Of a DNA stretch of 64,000 nt, positions 36,547 to 45,926 are shown piece after piece. The stretch is taken from NCBI RefSeq assembly GCF_004564375.1, contig NZ_CP038267.1:2482501-2546500 (forward strand). The letters run 5' to 3'. Position 1 is the first letter of the stretch. Each line of letters starts with the position of its first letter. Made by a program: the position numbers and the translations under genes. The notes under the pieces are model-generated. The model saw only the letters and a program-made list of their open reading frames with translations. It was not told the origin of the DNA and did no database searches. Source of the DNA: Nocardioides euryhalodurans. Its GTDB lineage: Bacteria; Actinomycetota; Actinomycetes; Propionibacteriales; Nocardioidaceae.

Positions 36547-37002
36547 ATGACCGACATCGAGGCCCTGCAGGAGACCGTCGAGATCAGCGCCCCGCCGGAG
36601 CGGGTCTGGTCGCTGGTGACCGACCTGCCGCGGATGGCGTCCTGGAGCCCGCAGGTGGTCCGCACCTTCGTCCGCGGCCCGGTGGAGCTCGGCACCCGCG
36701 CGGTCAACGTCAACCGCCGGGGCGTCCTGCTCTGGCCGACCCGCTCCAAGGTCGTCCGCTTCGAGCCGCACCGCGACTTCGCGTTCCACATCTTGGACAA
36801 CGGGGTGATCTGGTCCTTCCGGCTGGAGCCCACCGCGACCGGGACCAGGGTGACCCAGCAGCGCGAGACCCCGGACGGCATCACGCCGATCTCGTTGCGG
36901 CTCCAGGACGCCGTGCTCGGTGGCGTCGGCCGGTTCACCGGCGAGCTCCGCGACGGGATGCGCGACACCCTCGGCCGGATCAAGGCCGACGCCGAGGCCT
37001 GA
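36547..37002 (+). CDS. SRPBCC family protein (polyketide cyclase-like)
   Basis: 151 residues. The START/SRPBCC fold begins EISAPPERVWSLVTDLPRMASWSP and continues with antiparallel strands to a long C-terminal helix (GGVGRFTGELRDGMRDTLGRI). Such proteins bind small hydrophobic ligands; some are cyclases, many have no known reaction. It stands alone after the TetR gene, convergent with the small gene at 37006, and nothing nearby suggests a ligand. Confidence 0.85.
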   Translation: MTDIEALQETVEISAPPERVWSLVTDLPRMASWSPQVVRTFVRGPVELGTRAVNVNRRGVLLWPTRSKVVRFEPHRDFAFHILDNGVIWSFRLEPTATGTRVTQQRETPDGITPISLRLQDAVLGGVGRFTGELRDGMRDTLGRIKADAEA

Positions 37003-37005
37003 CCC

Positions 37006-37266
37006 CTACTCCTCGTCGAGGGAGAGCGGGCGGGAGTGCTCGATGGCCTCGACCTCCGGGTCGTCGCGGGCAGCGAGCACGGCCGAGGCCGACGCCTCCG
37101 CGGTGAACAGCACGTCGTCGACCCGGGCACGGACGGTGAACCCCTCGGGCACGTAGCCCGGACGGCACACCTTGACGATCACCCGGGTCGGCTCGGCGTC
37201 CGCGTCGGGAGCGGCCGCGTCGGGCTCCTCCCCGGACTCGGCGTCGAACTGCAACGGCTCGGGCAC
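37006..37266 (-). CDS. Small protein with inhibitor I9-like fold, next to subtilase
   Basis: 86 residues with a GTG start. An acidic, disordered head (GEEPDAAAPDADAEP) is followed by RVIVKVCRPGYVPEGFTVRA, a central strand DVLFTAEASAS and LAARDDPEVEAIEHSRPL. The alternation and the ending (small residue-DPEVE-x-IE-x-R) resemble peptidase inhibitor I9/subtilisin propeptides. It lies 37 bp downstream of a cytoplasmic-looking subtilase on the same strand, so it may chaperone or inhibit that enzyme in trans. The I9 resemblance is from eye inspection only. Confidence 0.6.
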   Translation of the reverse strand: MPEPLQFDAESGEEPDAAAPDADAEPTRVIVKVCRPGYVPEGFTVRARVDDVLFTAEASASAVLAARDDPEVEAIEHSRPLSLDEE

Positions 37267-37303
37267 GCTCGCAGCGTACTCGCGGTGCCCGTGCCGGTCG
37301 TGG

Positions 37304-39118
37304 TCACGGGCCCGCCAGCGCCTTCACCATGGCGGCCAGGCTGACCCGGCCGGCGCCGTAGCGGTCGTCCCAGGCACCCGCGACCGGAGGGTCGGGCCGG
37401 CAGCTCGCGGCCACGATGGACCTGATCTCGTCGACGTCGAGCTGTCGCTGCCGGCGGGCCGCCTCGGCCAGCAGCACCGCGACGCAGCCGGCGACGGCCG
37501 GGCTGGCCATGCTCGTCCCCGACTTCCGGGTCGTCCCGGTCCCGGTCGTCGACGACGCGGCCACCACGTCGTGGCCCGGCGCCGAGACCTCGGGCTTCTC
37601 CCGGCCGTCGCGGGTGGGACCGGCGCTGGAGAACCACGAGATCGGCGCCGCCGGCTTGTGGGCGTCGTAGGACCCCACCACGATGCTCTTCTGCCCGCAG
37701 GAGATGGAGCCGATGGTGTGCGTGTTGTCCAGCGGCTCCTCGAAGGTCGAGGGCCCGTTGTCGTCGCGCTCGATCCAGGCGTGGAACGGTACGTCGTCCC
37801 CCGACAGCGACGTCAGCCGCAGCACCCAGCGTCCGACCGGCACCTTCGGGGAGAGGAACACCCCGATGGTGTTGTCGTGGTTGTTGGGGTCGTCGAGCCG
37901 GTTCGCGGCGAAGAGGACCAGCTCGCCCTCCCGGGTCACCGACCCGCTCTCGCCCGGCCCGAGCGTCCCGACCACCTGGCCACCGGGCGCGACCAGGTCC
38001 ACGCTCAGCCGGCTGGCTCCCGGCGCCCACAGCTCCAGCTCGTTGTCTGTCTGGTCCTGGTCCGCGACCACCCAGGCCAGCTCGAGCGGTGCGGTCGCCG
38101 AGACGGTGCCGGCCGCGTGGATGCCGTCCGCGAAGGCGTTGGACGCGGCGATGCAGACCGCCCGGTCCGGGGCCTGGGTGAGCAGCCGGTCGATGCCCTG
38201 CTCCACGAGGGTGGTCCCGTCGTGGGGGCCGCCGTTGGTCCCGAGACTGACGTTGACCACGCACGGGGAGCTCCCGGCGCTCTCGAAGACGAAGGCCAGC
38301 GCCTCCAGCAGCTGCACCGAGTCGCCGAAGCTGGCGCCCACCGCCTCGGCCCCGCCCCAGGGGATGTCGCTGCTGGCGACCTCCACGAAGACCAGGTCCG
38401 CCTGTGGCGCGACCCCCGGCGCGCCCGTCCCGCGGCCGTTGCCGGCCGCGATGTCCATCACGTGGGTCCCGTGCGACCGCGGCCCGGGCCGGTAGCCGAG
38501 GGCGACGTACGGGTTGGGGGTCGCCAGGGCGGTGTCGATCGCGGCGGTGGCGTGCACGTCGCCGTACGCGAAACCGGGCGAGCCGTTCCCGGAGCCGTTC
38601 TGGTCCCACAGCCTCAGCAGCCGGGTCCCGCCCCCGTCGCGGAGGAAGTTCTCGTGGGCGAAGTCGCAGCCGAAGTCGATGACCCCGACCACCACGCCGT
38701 CGCCGCGCGGCGTCCCGGCCGGCAGGTCCTCGGGCCGGGCGCCGATCTCGGCGGTCGTGGCCGCGAGCGCGGGCCGCAGCCGCTGGGCGGGCTTGAGGCT
38801 GACCACGCCCTCCTGGGCGCGGACGGCGTCGATCCTGGCGACCGGCACCCGCGCGGTCACGATCGTGGTGCCGTCCTCGGCGACGTCGCCGAGCCGGACG
38901 CCGGGCGTGACCTCGGAGAGCGCCTCGAACGCCTCGACGGAGGCGACCTTGGCGATGACGGCGACCTCGTTCTCGTCGGTGCTCGCGGTCGAGGGTTTCG
39001 AGCGTCCGAGGCGACGCATCGCGACCAGGCGCTGCAACCGCGGATCCATGCTCGTGGACTCGGCGCTGCCGCGCCCGTGCGGGAGGAACCGGTAGTGGTT
39101 CGGACTGTCGGCGTTCAT
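37304..39118 (-). CDS. S8 family subtilisin-like serine peptidase
   Basis: 604 residues from the second ATG (a first ATG at 39130 is only 2 nt from its GGAG). The triad is Asp148 in VIDFGCD, His216 in SHGTHVMD and Ser536 in GTSMASP. Residues about 50-115 (EVAVIAKVASVEAF... VSLKPAQRL) form an I9-like prodomain. There is no signal peptide or membrane segment. An inserted beta domain (about 340-470; LELWAPGASRLSVDLVAPGG) separates the Asn region from the Ser. It would act in the cytoplasm or be released by another route. Substrate unknown. Confidence 0.88.
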   Translation of the reverse strand: MNADSPNHYRFLPHGRGSAESTSMDPRLQRLVAMRRLGRSKPSTASTDENEVAVIAKVASVEAFEALSEVTPGVRLGDVAEDGTTIVTARVPVARIDAVRAQEGVVSLKPAQRLRPALAATTAEIGARPEDLPAGTPRGDGVVVGVIDFGCDFAHENFLRDGGGTRLLRLWDQNGSGNGSPGFAYGDVHATAAIDTALATPNPYVALGYRPGPRSHGTHVMDIAAGNGRGTGAPGVAPQADLVFVEVASSDIPWGGAEAVGASFGDSVQLLEALAFVFESAGSSPCVVNVSLGTNGGPHDGTTLVEQGIDRLLTQAPDRAVCIAASNAFADGIHAAGTVSATAPLELAWVVADQDQTDNELELWAPGASRLSVDLVAPGGQVVGTLGPGESGSVTREGELVLFAANRLDDPNNHDNTIGVFLSPKVPVGRWVLRLTSLSGDDVPFHAWIERDDNGPSTFEEPLDNTHTIGSISCGQKSIVVGSYDAHKPAAPISWFSSAGPTRDGREKPEVSAPGHDVVAASSTTGTGTTRKSGTSMASPAVAGCVAVLLAEAARRQRQLDVDEIRSIVAASCRPDPPVAGAWDDRYGAGRVSLAAMVKALAGP

Positions 39119-39192
39119 GACGACCCCCATCGCTCCTGTCCACGCTAGACCTGTCGGGAGGCTGGCGGGAGGGGTAGCGGTCAGGAAAGCGA

Positions 39193-39222
39193 CAGGGCGG
39201 TGACCGACCGGTCACCGCCCTG
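39193..39222 (-). terminator. Terminator after ino1
   Basis: Perfect 14-nt arms CAGGGCGGTGACCG and its complement with a minimal AC turn, 22 bp past the ino1 stop. It separates ino1 from the subtilase gene. Confidence 0.75.
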
Positions 39223-39244
39223 CCTCACCGCGTGCTGTGAGAGG

Positions 39245-40330
39245 TCACTCCTCGCCCGTGATGAAGGCCTCCACGCGTCGACGGCCCTCCTCGTCGGGGA
39301 GCTGCACCGGCGGGCTCTTCATGAGGTACGACGACGCCCCGATGAGCGGGCCGCCGAGCCCACGGTCCTTGGCGATCTTCGCCGCGCGGATCGCGTCGAT
39401 GATGATGCCCGCCGAGTTGGGGGAGTCCCAGACCTCGAGCTTGTACTCGAGGTTGAGCGGGGCGTCACCGAAGGCGCGGCCCTCGAGCCGGACGTAGGCC
39501 CACTTGCGGTCGTCGAGCCACTGCACGTAGTCGGACGGGCCGATGTGGACGTTGCGGTCGCTGACCTTGCCGGCGAGCTCGCCCTGGAGGTTCGAGGTGA
39601 CGGCCTGGGTCTTGGAGACCTTCTTGGACTCCAGGCGGTCGCGCTCCAGCATGTTCTTGAAGTCCATGTTGCCGCCGACGTTGAGCTGGTAGGTCCGGTC
39701 GAGGGCCACGCCGCGGTCCTCGAACAGCTTGGCCATCACCCGGTGGGTGATGGTCGCGCCGACCTGGCTCTTGATGTCGTCGCCCACGATCGGGACGCCG
39801 GCGTCCTCGAACTTCTTGGCCCACTCGGGGTCGGAGGCGATGAAGACCGGCAGCGCGTTGACGAAGCCGACGCCGGCGTCGATGGCGCACTGCGCGTAGA
39901 ACTTGTCCGCCTCCTCCGAGCCCACCGGCAGGTAGGACACCATCACGTCGACCTGGCGCTCCTTGAGCGTCGCGACGACGTCGACCGGCTCGGCGGCCGA
40001 CTCCTCGATGGTCTCCCGGTAGTACTTCCCGAGGCCGTCGAGCGTGTGGCCGCGCTGCACCTCGACGCCCAGCGTGGGGACGTCGCAGATCTTGATGGTG
40101 TTGTTCTGGGAGGCGTTGATGGCCTCGGAGAGGTCCTTGCCGACCTTCATGTCGTCGACGTCGAACGCCGCGACGAACTCCACGTCGGAGACGTGGTAGT
40201 CGCCGAACATGACGTGCATCAGGCCGGGCACGGTGCCGGCCGGGTCAGCGTCCTTGTAGTACTCAACGCCCTGGATCAGGGACGTGGCGCAGTTGCCCAC
40301 ACCGACGATTGCTACTCGTACCGCACCCAT
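39245..40330 (-). CDS. ino1: Inositol-3-phosphate synthase
   Basis: 361 residues from the ATG of [21 protein letters not shown], the NAD-binding Rossmann motif. Further family blocks: [54 protein letters not shown] and [21 protein letters not shown] with catalytic lysines. Converts glucose-6-phosphate to myo-inositol-3-phosphate for phosphatidylinositol, mycothiol and glycolipids. It follows a PadR gene by 35 bp on the same strand, a conserved actinobacterial pair. Confidence 0.96.
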   Translation of the reverse strand: MGAVRVAIVGVGNCATSLIQGVEYYKDADPAGTVPGLMHVMFGDYHVSDVEFVAAFDVDDMKVGKDLSEAINASQNNTIKICDVPTLGVEVQRGHTLDGLGKYYRETIEESAAEPVDVVATLKERQVDVMVSYLPVGSEEADKFYAQCAIDAGVGFVNALPVFIASDPEWAKKFEDAGVPIVGDDIKSQVGATITHRVMAKLFEDRGVALDRTYQLNVGGNMDFKNMLERDRLESKKVSKTQAVTSNLQGELAGKVSDRNVHIGPSDYVQWLDDRKWAYVRLEGRAFGDAPLNLEYKLEVWDSPNSAGIIIDAIRAAKIAKDRGLGGPLIGASSYLMKSPPVQLPDEEGRRRVEAFITGEE

Positions 40331-40365
40331 GCGAGTGTTCCTTCCTCGGTCCTGCTGGTCCTGGG

Positions 40366-40953
40366 TCAGCCCTGCGACTGACCCGTGTTCGTCTTCTGGC
40401 CGGGCGGGATGTCCCGCTGGCCCTCGGTCCGTTCGGCGTTGATCAGCTCGGACAGCCAGCGCACCTCGCGCTCGACCGACTCGACGCCGTGACGCTGGAG
40501 CTCGGCCGCGTAGCGGTCGACCTCCTCCTGCGTCATCGCCAGCTGCTTCTGCACCTTCTCCAGCCGCTCCTGCAGCCGGCTGCGCCGTCCCTCGAGCACC
40601 CGCAGCCGGATCTCCATGTCGGTCCGGCCGAAGAACGCGAACCGGATGTCGAAGGTGTCGTCCTCCCACGCGGTCGGGCCGACCTCCGACATCAGTCGCT
40701 GGAACTCGACGTTGCCGGCCTCGGTCAGCTGGTAGGCGATCCGGGGCCGTCGGCTGGTCGTGGCTTCCTTCGTATCCTCGATCAGGCCGGCGCGCAGCAT
40801 CTTCTTCAGCGCCGGGTAGAGGGAGCCGTAGGACAGCACCCGCCCCCACCCGAGCATCAGGTTGAGCCGCTTGCGCAGCTCGTAGCCGTGCATCGGACCC
40901 TCGTGCAGCAGTCCGAGGACTGCCAGCTCGATGGTCTCGCCACGACGTGTCAT
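40366..40953 (-). CDS. PadR family transcriptional regulator
   Basis: 195 residues. The winged helix has [25 protein letters not shown] and [21 protein letters not shown], the PadR signature. The C-terminal part is a coiled-coil dimerisation region ([18 protein letters not shown]). Likely autoregulates and controls ino1 downstream. A 13-bp inverted repeat at 40960-40972 lies 6 bp upstream of its start. Confidence 0.9.
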   Translation of the reverse strand: MTRRGETIELAVLGLLHEGPMHGYELRKRLNLMLGWGRVLSYGSLYPALKKMLRAGLIEDTKEATTSRRPRIAYQLTEAGNVEFQRLMSEVGPTAWEDDTFDIRFAFFGRTDMEIRLRVLEGRRSRLQERLEKVQKQLAMTQEEVDRYAAELQRHGVESVEREVRWLSELINAERTEGQRDIPPGQKTNTGQSQG

Positions 40954-40959
40954 GCGACC

Positions 40960-40972
40960 TATCGTACCGATA
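40960..40972. promoter_or_regulatory. Candidate PadR operator
   Basis: TATCGTACCGATA: arms TATCG and CGATA around TAC. It overlaps the region where the PadR promoter must lie, next to a minus-strand TATATC that could be its -10. Putative. Confidence 0.45.
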
Positions 40973-41158
40973 TATCCAGGCGCACGCGGACCCAGGTCCC
41001 CGGCGAGCCGTTCCCGCGGGATTTCGTCCCCCTTCCGGGCCCTTGCGTACCCTGATGGGCGCACGCGCCCACGGCAGAGCCGGGGCGCGCACCCCCGAGC
41101 GCCACCTGATCGGAAGTACGAGACCTTGAGTGGAAAGCGACGGGCCGACGGCCCGCCC

Positions 41159-43489
41159 ATGACGAAGAAGCCGAAGCGACCCGTGAAGAAGGGCTCGCGG
41201 CTGCGCCGTGCCGGCAAGTGGCTGCTGGTGCTGGCTCTCGTCGGCACCCTCGTGGCCGTGGCCGGCTTCGTCGTCCTCTACCAGGCGATCGCCGTCCCCG
41301 ACCCCAACGAGGACTTCGAGACCCAGACGAGCTTCGTCTACTACGCCGACGGTGAGCAGCAGATCGGCACCTTCGCGACCCAGAACCGCGAGTCGATCCC
41401 GCTCGACCAGATGCCCGACTCGATGAAGGACGCCGTCGTCGCGGCGGAGAACCGCACCTTCTGGACCGACCAGGGCATCGACCCCCGGGGCATCCTGCGC
41501 GCGGCCTTCAGCAACGCCCGCGGCAACTCCACGCAGGGCGCGTCGACGATCACCCAGCAGTACGTGAAGATCCTCTACCTGACGCAGGAGCAGACGCTCA
41601 CCCGCAAGATCAAGGAAGCGATCATCTCCCTCAAGCTGCAGCGCGACGTCAGCAAGGAGGAGATCCTCGAGGGCTACCTCAACACCATCTACTTCGGGCG
41701 CGGCGCCTACGGCGTCCAGGCCGCGGCCAAGGCGTACTTCGACATCGAGGCCAAGGACCTGAACCTGCGGCAGAGCGCGGTGCTGGCCACCGTGCTCAAC
41801 AACCCGTCCGGCTACGACCCCGCCAACGGCAAGCAGGCGAGGGCGGACCTCAAGGAGCGCTACCAGTACGTGCTGTCCGGCATGGCCGAGGAGGGCATGG
41901 TCCCGGCGGGCGAGGCCGAGCGGGCGGCCCGCCGGCTGCCGGCCTTCCCGGAGATCGAGCAGGAGAGCCAGTACGGCGGCCAGCGCGGCCACGTGCTGAC
42001 GATGGTCCGCGACGAGCTGGTCAAGCTCGGCTTCAAGGAGGACGAGATCGAGGGCGGCGGGCTCCGCGTCACCACGACGTTCACGCGCAAGGCGATGACG
42101 GCCGCGCAGGAGGGCGTGCAGGAGGTCCGGCCCACGGGACTCCCCGCCGCGATCCCCGGCGTGGAGGAGGGCAACACCGAGCCCGGCTCGGGCGACAAGG
42201 ACCTGCACGTCGGCGTGGCCAGCGTCGAGCCCGGCACCGGCGCCGTCCGTGGCTTCTACGGCGGCCAGGACTACCTCGACTCCCAGATCAACTGGGCGGT
42301 CGCGGGCGGCCAGGCTGGGTCGACCATGAAGGCCTCCGCGCTCGTCGCCTCCGTCGAGGACGGCTTCTCCATCAAGGACACCTTCGAGGGCAACTCCCCG
42401 ATCGTGCTCCCCGACGGCACCGACTTCGAGAACCAGGGCGACACCGACTACGGCTCGTCGATCTCGATGATCGAGGCGACCGAGAACTCCGTGAACACCG
42501 CCTTCATCGACATGACCATGTCGATGGAGAACGGACCCCAGAAGGTCGTCGACGCCGCGAACCGGCTCGGCATCCCGCCGGCCGAGGCCGGGCGCCGGGG
42601 GCCGGGCTTCCCCAGCACCTCGCCGGGCCTCGAGCCCAACGCGGGCGTCGCGCTGGGCAGCGCCACGGTGAGCCCGATCAACATGGCCAACGCCTACGCC
42701 ACGATCGCCAACCAGGGCCGGGCGGCCGAGCCGTACATCATCGAGAAGGTCGTCGACCAGAGCGGTGAGACCCGCTACCAGCACCGGGTCGCCGACACCG
42801 AGGCGGTCGAGCAGGACATCGCCAAGGACGTCAGCTTCGCGCTGCAGCAGGTCGTCGAGAGCGGCTCCGGCACGGCCGCGCTGGCGCTCGACCGGCCGGC
42901 GGCCGGCAAGACCGGCACCGCCACCACCGGGGAGGGCGCCGTGTCCTCGGCGTGGTTCGCGGGCTACACGCCGCAGCTGAGCACGGCCGTGATGTACGTC
43001 CGGGGCAAGGGCAACGAGCAGCTTCAGGGCTGGCTGCCGGAGTACTTCGGTGGCTCCTACCCGGCCGAGACCTGGACCGCCGTGATGCAGCGGGCGCTGG
43101 AGGGGATGCCGGTCGAACAGCTTCCCGAGCCGGTCTACGTCGACGGCGACGCGCCGGACGAGGGCCACGAGCCGTACACGCCGCCGCCGAGCCCGACCCA
43201 GACGCAGGCGCCGAGCCCGACCCAGACCAAGCAGCCGAGCCCGACGCAGGAGCCGACGCCGACGCAGGAGCCGACGCCGACCGAGGAGCCGACGACGCCG
43301 ACCGAGGAGCCGACGACGCCGACCGAGGAGCCCGAGCCGACCTGTGGCGGACCCCTCCAGCCGCCGTGCGAGACCGAGGACCCGCCCGGCAACAGCGGCG
43401 GCGGCTCCGGCGGTGGCGGCTCCGGCGGTGGTGGCGGGGGTGGCGGCGGCGGCACGGCCCCGGCCACCCGCGAGCGCTACGACTCGTGA
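41159..43489 (+). CDS. Class A penicillin-binding protein (bifunctional transglycosylase/transpeptidase)
   Basis: 776 residues from the ATG at 41159; an in-frame TTG at 41125 has a better ribosome-binding site and would add 11 residues. A basic head and one membrane helix ([20 protein letters not shown]) lead to a GT51 domain with catalytic Glu97 ([10 protein letters not shown]) and [11 protein letters not shown]. The transpeptidase has STMK with Ser388, SVN at 444-446 and KTG at 584-586. A 110-residue Pro/Thr/Glu then Gly tail follows. Polymerises and crosslinks peptidoglycan outside the membrane. Overlaps the GT87 gene. Confidence 0.95.
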   Translation: MTKKPKRPVKKGSRLRRAGKWLLVLALVGTLVAVAGFVVLYQAIAVPDPNEDFETQTSFVYYADGEQQIGTFATQNRESIPLDQMPDSMKDAVVAAENRTFWTDQGIDPRGILRAAFSNARGNSTQGASTITQQYVKILYLTQEQTLTRKIKEAIISLKLQRDVSKEEILEGYLNTIYFGRGAYGVQAAAKAYFDIEAKDLNLRQSAVLATVLNNPSGYDPANGKQARADLKERYQYVLSGMAEEGMVPAGEAERAARRLPAFPEIEQESQYGGQRGHVLTMVRDELVKLGFKEDEIEGGGLRVTTTFTRKAMTAAQEGVQEVRPTGLPAAIPGVEEGNTEPGSGDKDLHVGVASVEPGTGAVRGFYGGQDYLDSQINWAVAGGQAGSTMKASALVASVEDGFSIKDTFEGNSPIVLPDGTDFENQGDTDYGSSISMIEATENSVNTAFIDMTMSMENGPQKVVDAANRLGIPPAEAGRRGPGFPSTSPGLEPNAGVALGSATVSPINMANAYATIANQGRAAEPYIIEKVVDQSGETRYQHRVADTEAVEQDIAKDVSFALQQVVESGSGTAALALDRPAAGKTGTATTGEGAVSSAWFAGYTPQLSTAVMYVRGKGNEQLQGWLPEYFGGSYPAETWTAVMQRALEGMPVEQLPEPVYVDGDAPDEGHEPYTPPPSPTQTQAPSPTQTKQPSPTQEPTPTQEPTPTEEPTTPTEEPTTPTEEPEPTCGGPLQPPCETEDPPGNSGGGSGGGGSGGGGGGGGGGTAPATRERYDS
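43183..43336 (+). repeat. Tandem Pro-Thr-Glu repeats in the PBP tail
   Basis: Imperfect tandem repeats encode units such as [14 protein letters not shown] and PTTPTEE, from CCGACGCCGACGCAGGAG-like units of 12-24 bp. They are followed by a Gly/Ser-rich stretch (43390-43455). Probably a flexible spacer in the wall; prone to length change by slippage. Confidence 0.75.
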
Positions 43490-44895
43490 CCGGTCCGGTC
43501 CACCCCACCCGTGACGACCCTGTCGTGGGGGCCCTCAGCGAGGGCGTGGGGGGACCGGTCGGGGAGCACGCCGGCCGCCACCCGTGGTGGACCCCGGTCC
43601 GGGTGCTGCTCGTCCTCACCGCCGTCTGCTTCGCGCTCGGCATGGTCCAGAAGACCAGCTGCTACCAGGACGCGTGGCAGGACGGGGAGCAGCGCTACGC
43701 CCACATGTGCTACTCCGACATCCCCTACCTCTACACCGGCCGGGGGCTCGCGGAGCTGAGCTGGCCCTACACCGGCGACGAGCAGGTGCGGGCGCGCTAC
43801 GAGGTGATGGAGTACCCCGCCGGGATCACCTACTGGGCGTGGGGCACCGCCTGGGCCACCCACTGGCTCAGCGGCTCGCCCGACCTCGAGCCGCGCTACG
43901 CCCTCCCCGCGGACGCGCTGGCCGGTGAGGCCGACGTGCAGCGGGAGGCGACGCTGTACGTCGTCGTCAACGCGGCCGGGCTGGCGGCGCTGACGCTGCT
44001 GGCCGTCTGGTTCCTCGCCGGCGTGCACCGGCGACGACCCTGGGACGCGGCGATCCTCGCGGTCTCGCCCGCCCTGGCCCTGACCGGACTCGTCAACTGG
44101 GACCTGCTGGCGGTGGCGCTCGTCGCGGGCGCGGCCTGGGCGTGGGCGCGCGACCGGCCGGTGCTGACCGGTGTCCTGATCGGCCTCGGCGCGGCGACCA
44201 AGCTCTATCCGCTGCTCCTGCTCGGGGCGGTGCTGGTGATCTGCCTGCGCGAGCGGCGGCTCCCGGTCTTCGCGCGCGTGCTCGGTGCGGCCGTGGCCGC
44301 GTGGCTGCTGGCGAACCTGCCGGCGATGCTGACGGGGTGGGAGCAGTGGCTCCACTTCTGGCGCTTCAACTCAGAGCGGGGTGCCGACCTCGGCTCGCTG
44401 TGGCTGGTGCTCGACCAGGCGGCCGGGACGACGACCTCGCCCTCGACCATCAACCTGGTGTCGTGGCTGTTCCTCGCGGCGTGGTGTGCGGGAGTGCTGG
44501 TGCTCGGCCTGCGCGCACCGGTCACCCCCCGCTTCGCGCAGCTCGCGTTCCTGGTGGTCCTGGGCTTCCTGCTGGTCAACAAGGTCTACTCACCGCAGTA
44601 CGTGCTGTGGCTGCTGCCCCTCGCCGCCCTGGCCCGGCCCCGCTGGCGCGACCAGCTGGTGTGGCTGTCGGGCGAGGTCCTCTACTTCGCAGCGGTCTGG
44701 TGGTACCTCGGCGGCTACCTCGCACCCGCCGGCGGCGGCGAGGCCGGCTTCTACTGGATCGCGATCCTGCTGCGCGTGGCCGCCCAGCTCTACCTCGCCG
44801 GGATCGTCGTGCGCGACGTGATGCACCCCGCCCACGACCCGGTGTGGGAGGAGCGTCAGCTGACGAGGACGCGGTCGAAACCGGTCGCGGTGTAG
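43486..44895 (+). CDS. Glycosyltransferase family 87 / DUF2029 polyprenyl-phosphate-mannose-type membrane transferase
   Basis: 469 residues from a GTG overlapping the PBP stop (GTGA). About ten membrane helices are visible. An acidic first external loop and the motif [23 protein letters not shown] segment ([19 protein letters not shown]) followed by [15 protein letters not shown] are typical of GT87. Probably transfers a mannosyl residue from a lipid donor outside the membrane, for lipoglycan or wall glycan. Donor and acceptor unknown. Its 3' end overlaps the convergent racemase-like gene by 40 bp. Confidence 0.83.
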   Translation: MTGPVHPTRDDPVVGALSEGVGGPVGEHAGRHPWWTPVRVLLVLTAVCFALGMVQKTSCYQDAWQDGEQRYAHMCYSDIPYLYTGRGLAELSWPYTGDEQVRARYEVMEYPAGITYWAWGTAWATHWLSGSPDLEPRYALPADALAGEADVQREATLYVVVNAAGLAALTLLAVWFLAGVHRRRPWDAAILAVSPALALTGLVNWDLLAVALVAGAAWAWARDRPVLTGVLIGLGAATKLYPLLLLGAVLVICLRERRLPVFARVLGAAVAAWLLANLPAMLTGWEQWLHFWRFNSERGADLGSLWLVLDQAAGTTTSPSTINLVSWLFLAAWCAGVLVLGLRAPVTPRFAQLAFLVVLGFLLVNKVYSPQYVLWLLPLAALARPRWRDQLVWLSGEVLYFAAVWWYLGGYLAPAGGGEAGFYWIAILLRVAAQLYLAGIVVRDVMHPAHDPVWEERQLTRTRSKPVAV

Positions 44896-45926
44896 CGCAC
44901 CCGTACCTCGACCTCCTCACCGACCTGCGGCACCCGGGGGCCGTGCGGGAGGAAGAGCATCGAGGCCTGCATGTGGGGTGGCTCGGCGAAGAGCCGCTGC
45001 TTGCCGTCGATGGTGAACGGGCTGCGCACGAAGCCGACCGCGTCGAGGCCACCGCGGGCCAGGGTCGCGGCCCGCGCCTTGAGGCTGCTGTCACCGGTGG
45101 GGGACTCCAGCCCGATGCCGTGGGCGGTGCCGCCGCTGACGACGAGCAGGTGGCCGGCCTTGGGAGCGGTACGGCCGCGGTAGCCGAACACGTCGCCGCG
45201 GTCGACCTCGTGGACGTCGAGCACGGTCGCGGTCACCCGCAGCGCGCCCCGGTCACCGAGCCACAGGTCGGTGCCGATCCGAGGCCGGATCCGGAAGTCG
45301 GCGTACGACGCGCGGAGCGTCGCCAGCTCCTCGGGGGTGAGGTGGCTGACCCAGATCGTCGTCGGCGCCAGTCCGGCGGCGACGACGTCGTTGAGCAACC
45401 GGTGTACCTCGCCGAGGTGGGAGCCCTGCGCCAGCGGGAGGTGCAGCGCGATCCCCTCCAGCCGGCCCGCCCGGGCGCCGGCCAGGTGGTCGGCCGCGGT
45501 GCGCAGCTGCCGGCCGGTCATGCCGTGGCGCAGCATGCTGGTGAGGTGCTCGAGCACGAACCGGGCCCCGGGCTGCCGGCCCAGCAGGTCGACGAGGTCC
45601 TGCTCGCGGCTGACCGTGTGGACCACCCGGCCGGAGAGCTCGGCCGGCAGCTCCAGCGCGGCGCCGAAGGGCCGCCACGGGGTGAGGACGAGCAGGTCGC
45701 CTGAGTAGCGCTGGGCGACCTCGGGCAGCTCCTCGTAGGTGCCGACGGCGATGGTGTCGACGTCGAAGCCCTGGTCCCGCAGCCAGCCGGCGCGCCGGGC
45801 GAGCCGGCCCAGCCCGAAGCCGTAGCCGTTGCCCTTGCAGACCGGCACCAGCCCCGGTGTCGCCTCCGCCACCGCGCGCAGGTGCTGCCGCCAGCGATCG
45901 CCGTCGACAGTCAGGGTGAGCGCCAT
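44856..45926 (-). CDS. Alanine racemase-like PLP enzyme
   Basis: 356 residues with fold-type III (alanine racemase N-terminal) features. The PLP lysine is Lys31 in PVCKGNGYGFGLGRLA. A C-terminal beta domain carries VSGGTAHGIGLESP. The usual alanine racemase C-terminal catalytic tyrosine motif is not obvious, so the reaction is uncertain. Overlaps femX by one base (TGATG), so the two are co-translated; a role in supplying an amino acid for peptidoglycan bridges is a reasonable inference. Confidence 0.78.
   Translation of the reverse strand: MALTLTVDGDRWRQHLRAVAEATPGLVPVCKGNGYGFGLGRLARRAGWLRDQGFDVDTIAVGTYEELPEVAQRYSGDLLVLTPWRPFGAALELPAELSGRVVHTVSREQDLVDLLGRQPGARFVLEHLTSMLRHGMTGRQLRTAADHLAGARAGRLEGIALHLPLAQGSHLGEVHRLLNDVVAAGLAPTTIWVSHLTPEELATLRASYADFRIRPRIGTDLWLGDRGALRVTATVLDVHEVDRGDVFGYRGRTAPKAGHLLVVSGGTAHGIGLESPTGDSSLKARAATLARGGLDAVGFVRSPFTIDGKQRLFAEPPHMQASMLFLPHGPRVPQVGEEVEVRVRYTATGFDRVLVS

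Noticed and set aside
40331..43168. Long minus-strand open frame joining ino1 upstream through the PBP locus
   Set aside because: Only the part from 40330 resembles a known protein; the upstream part is an antisense shadow of padR's surroundings and the PBP gene.
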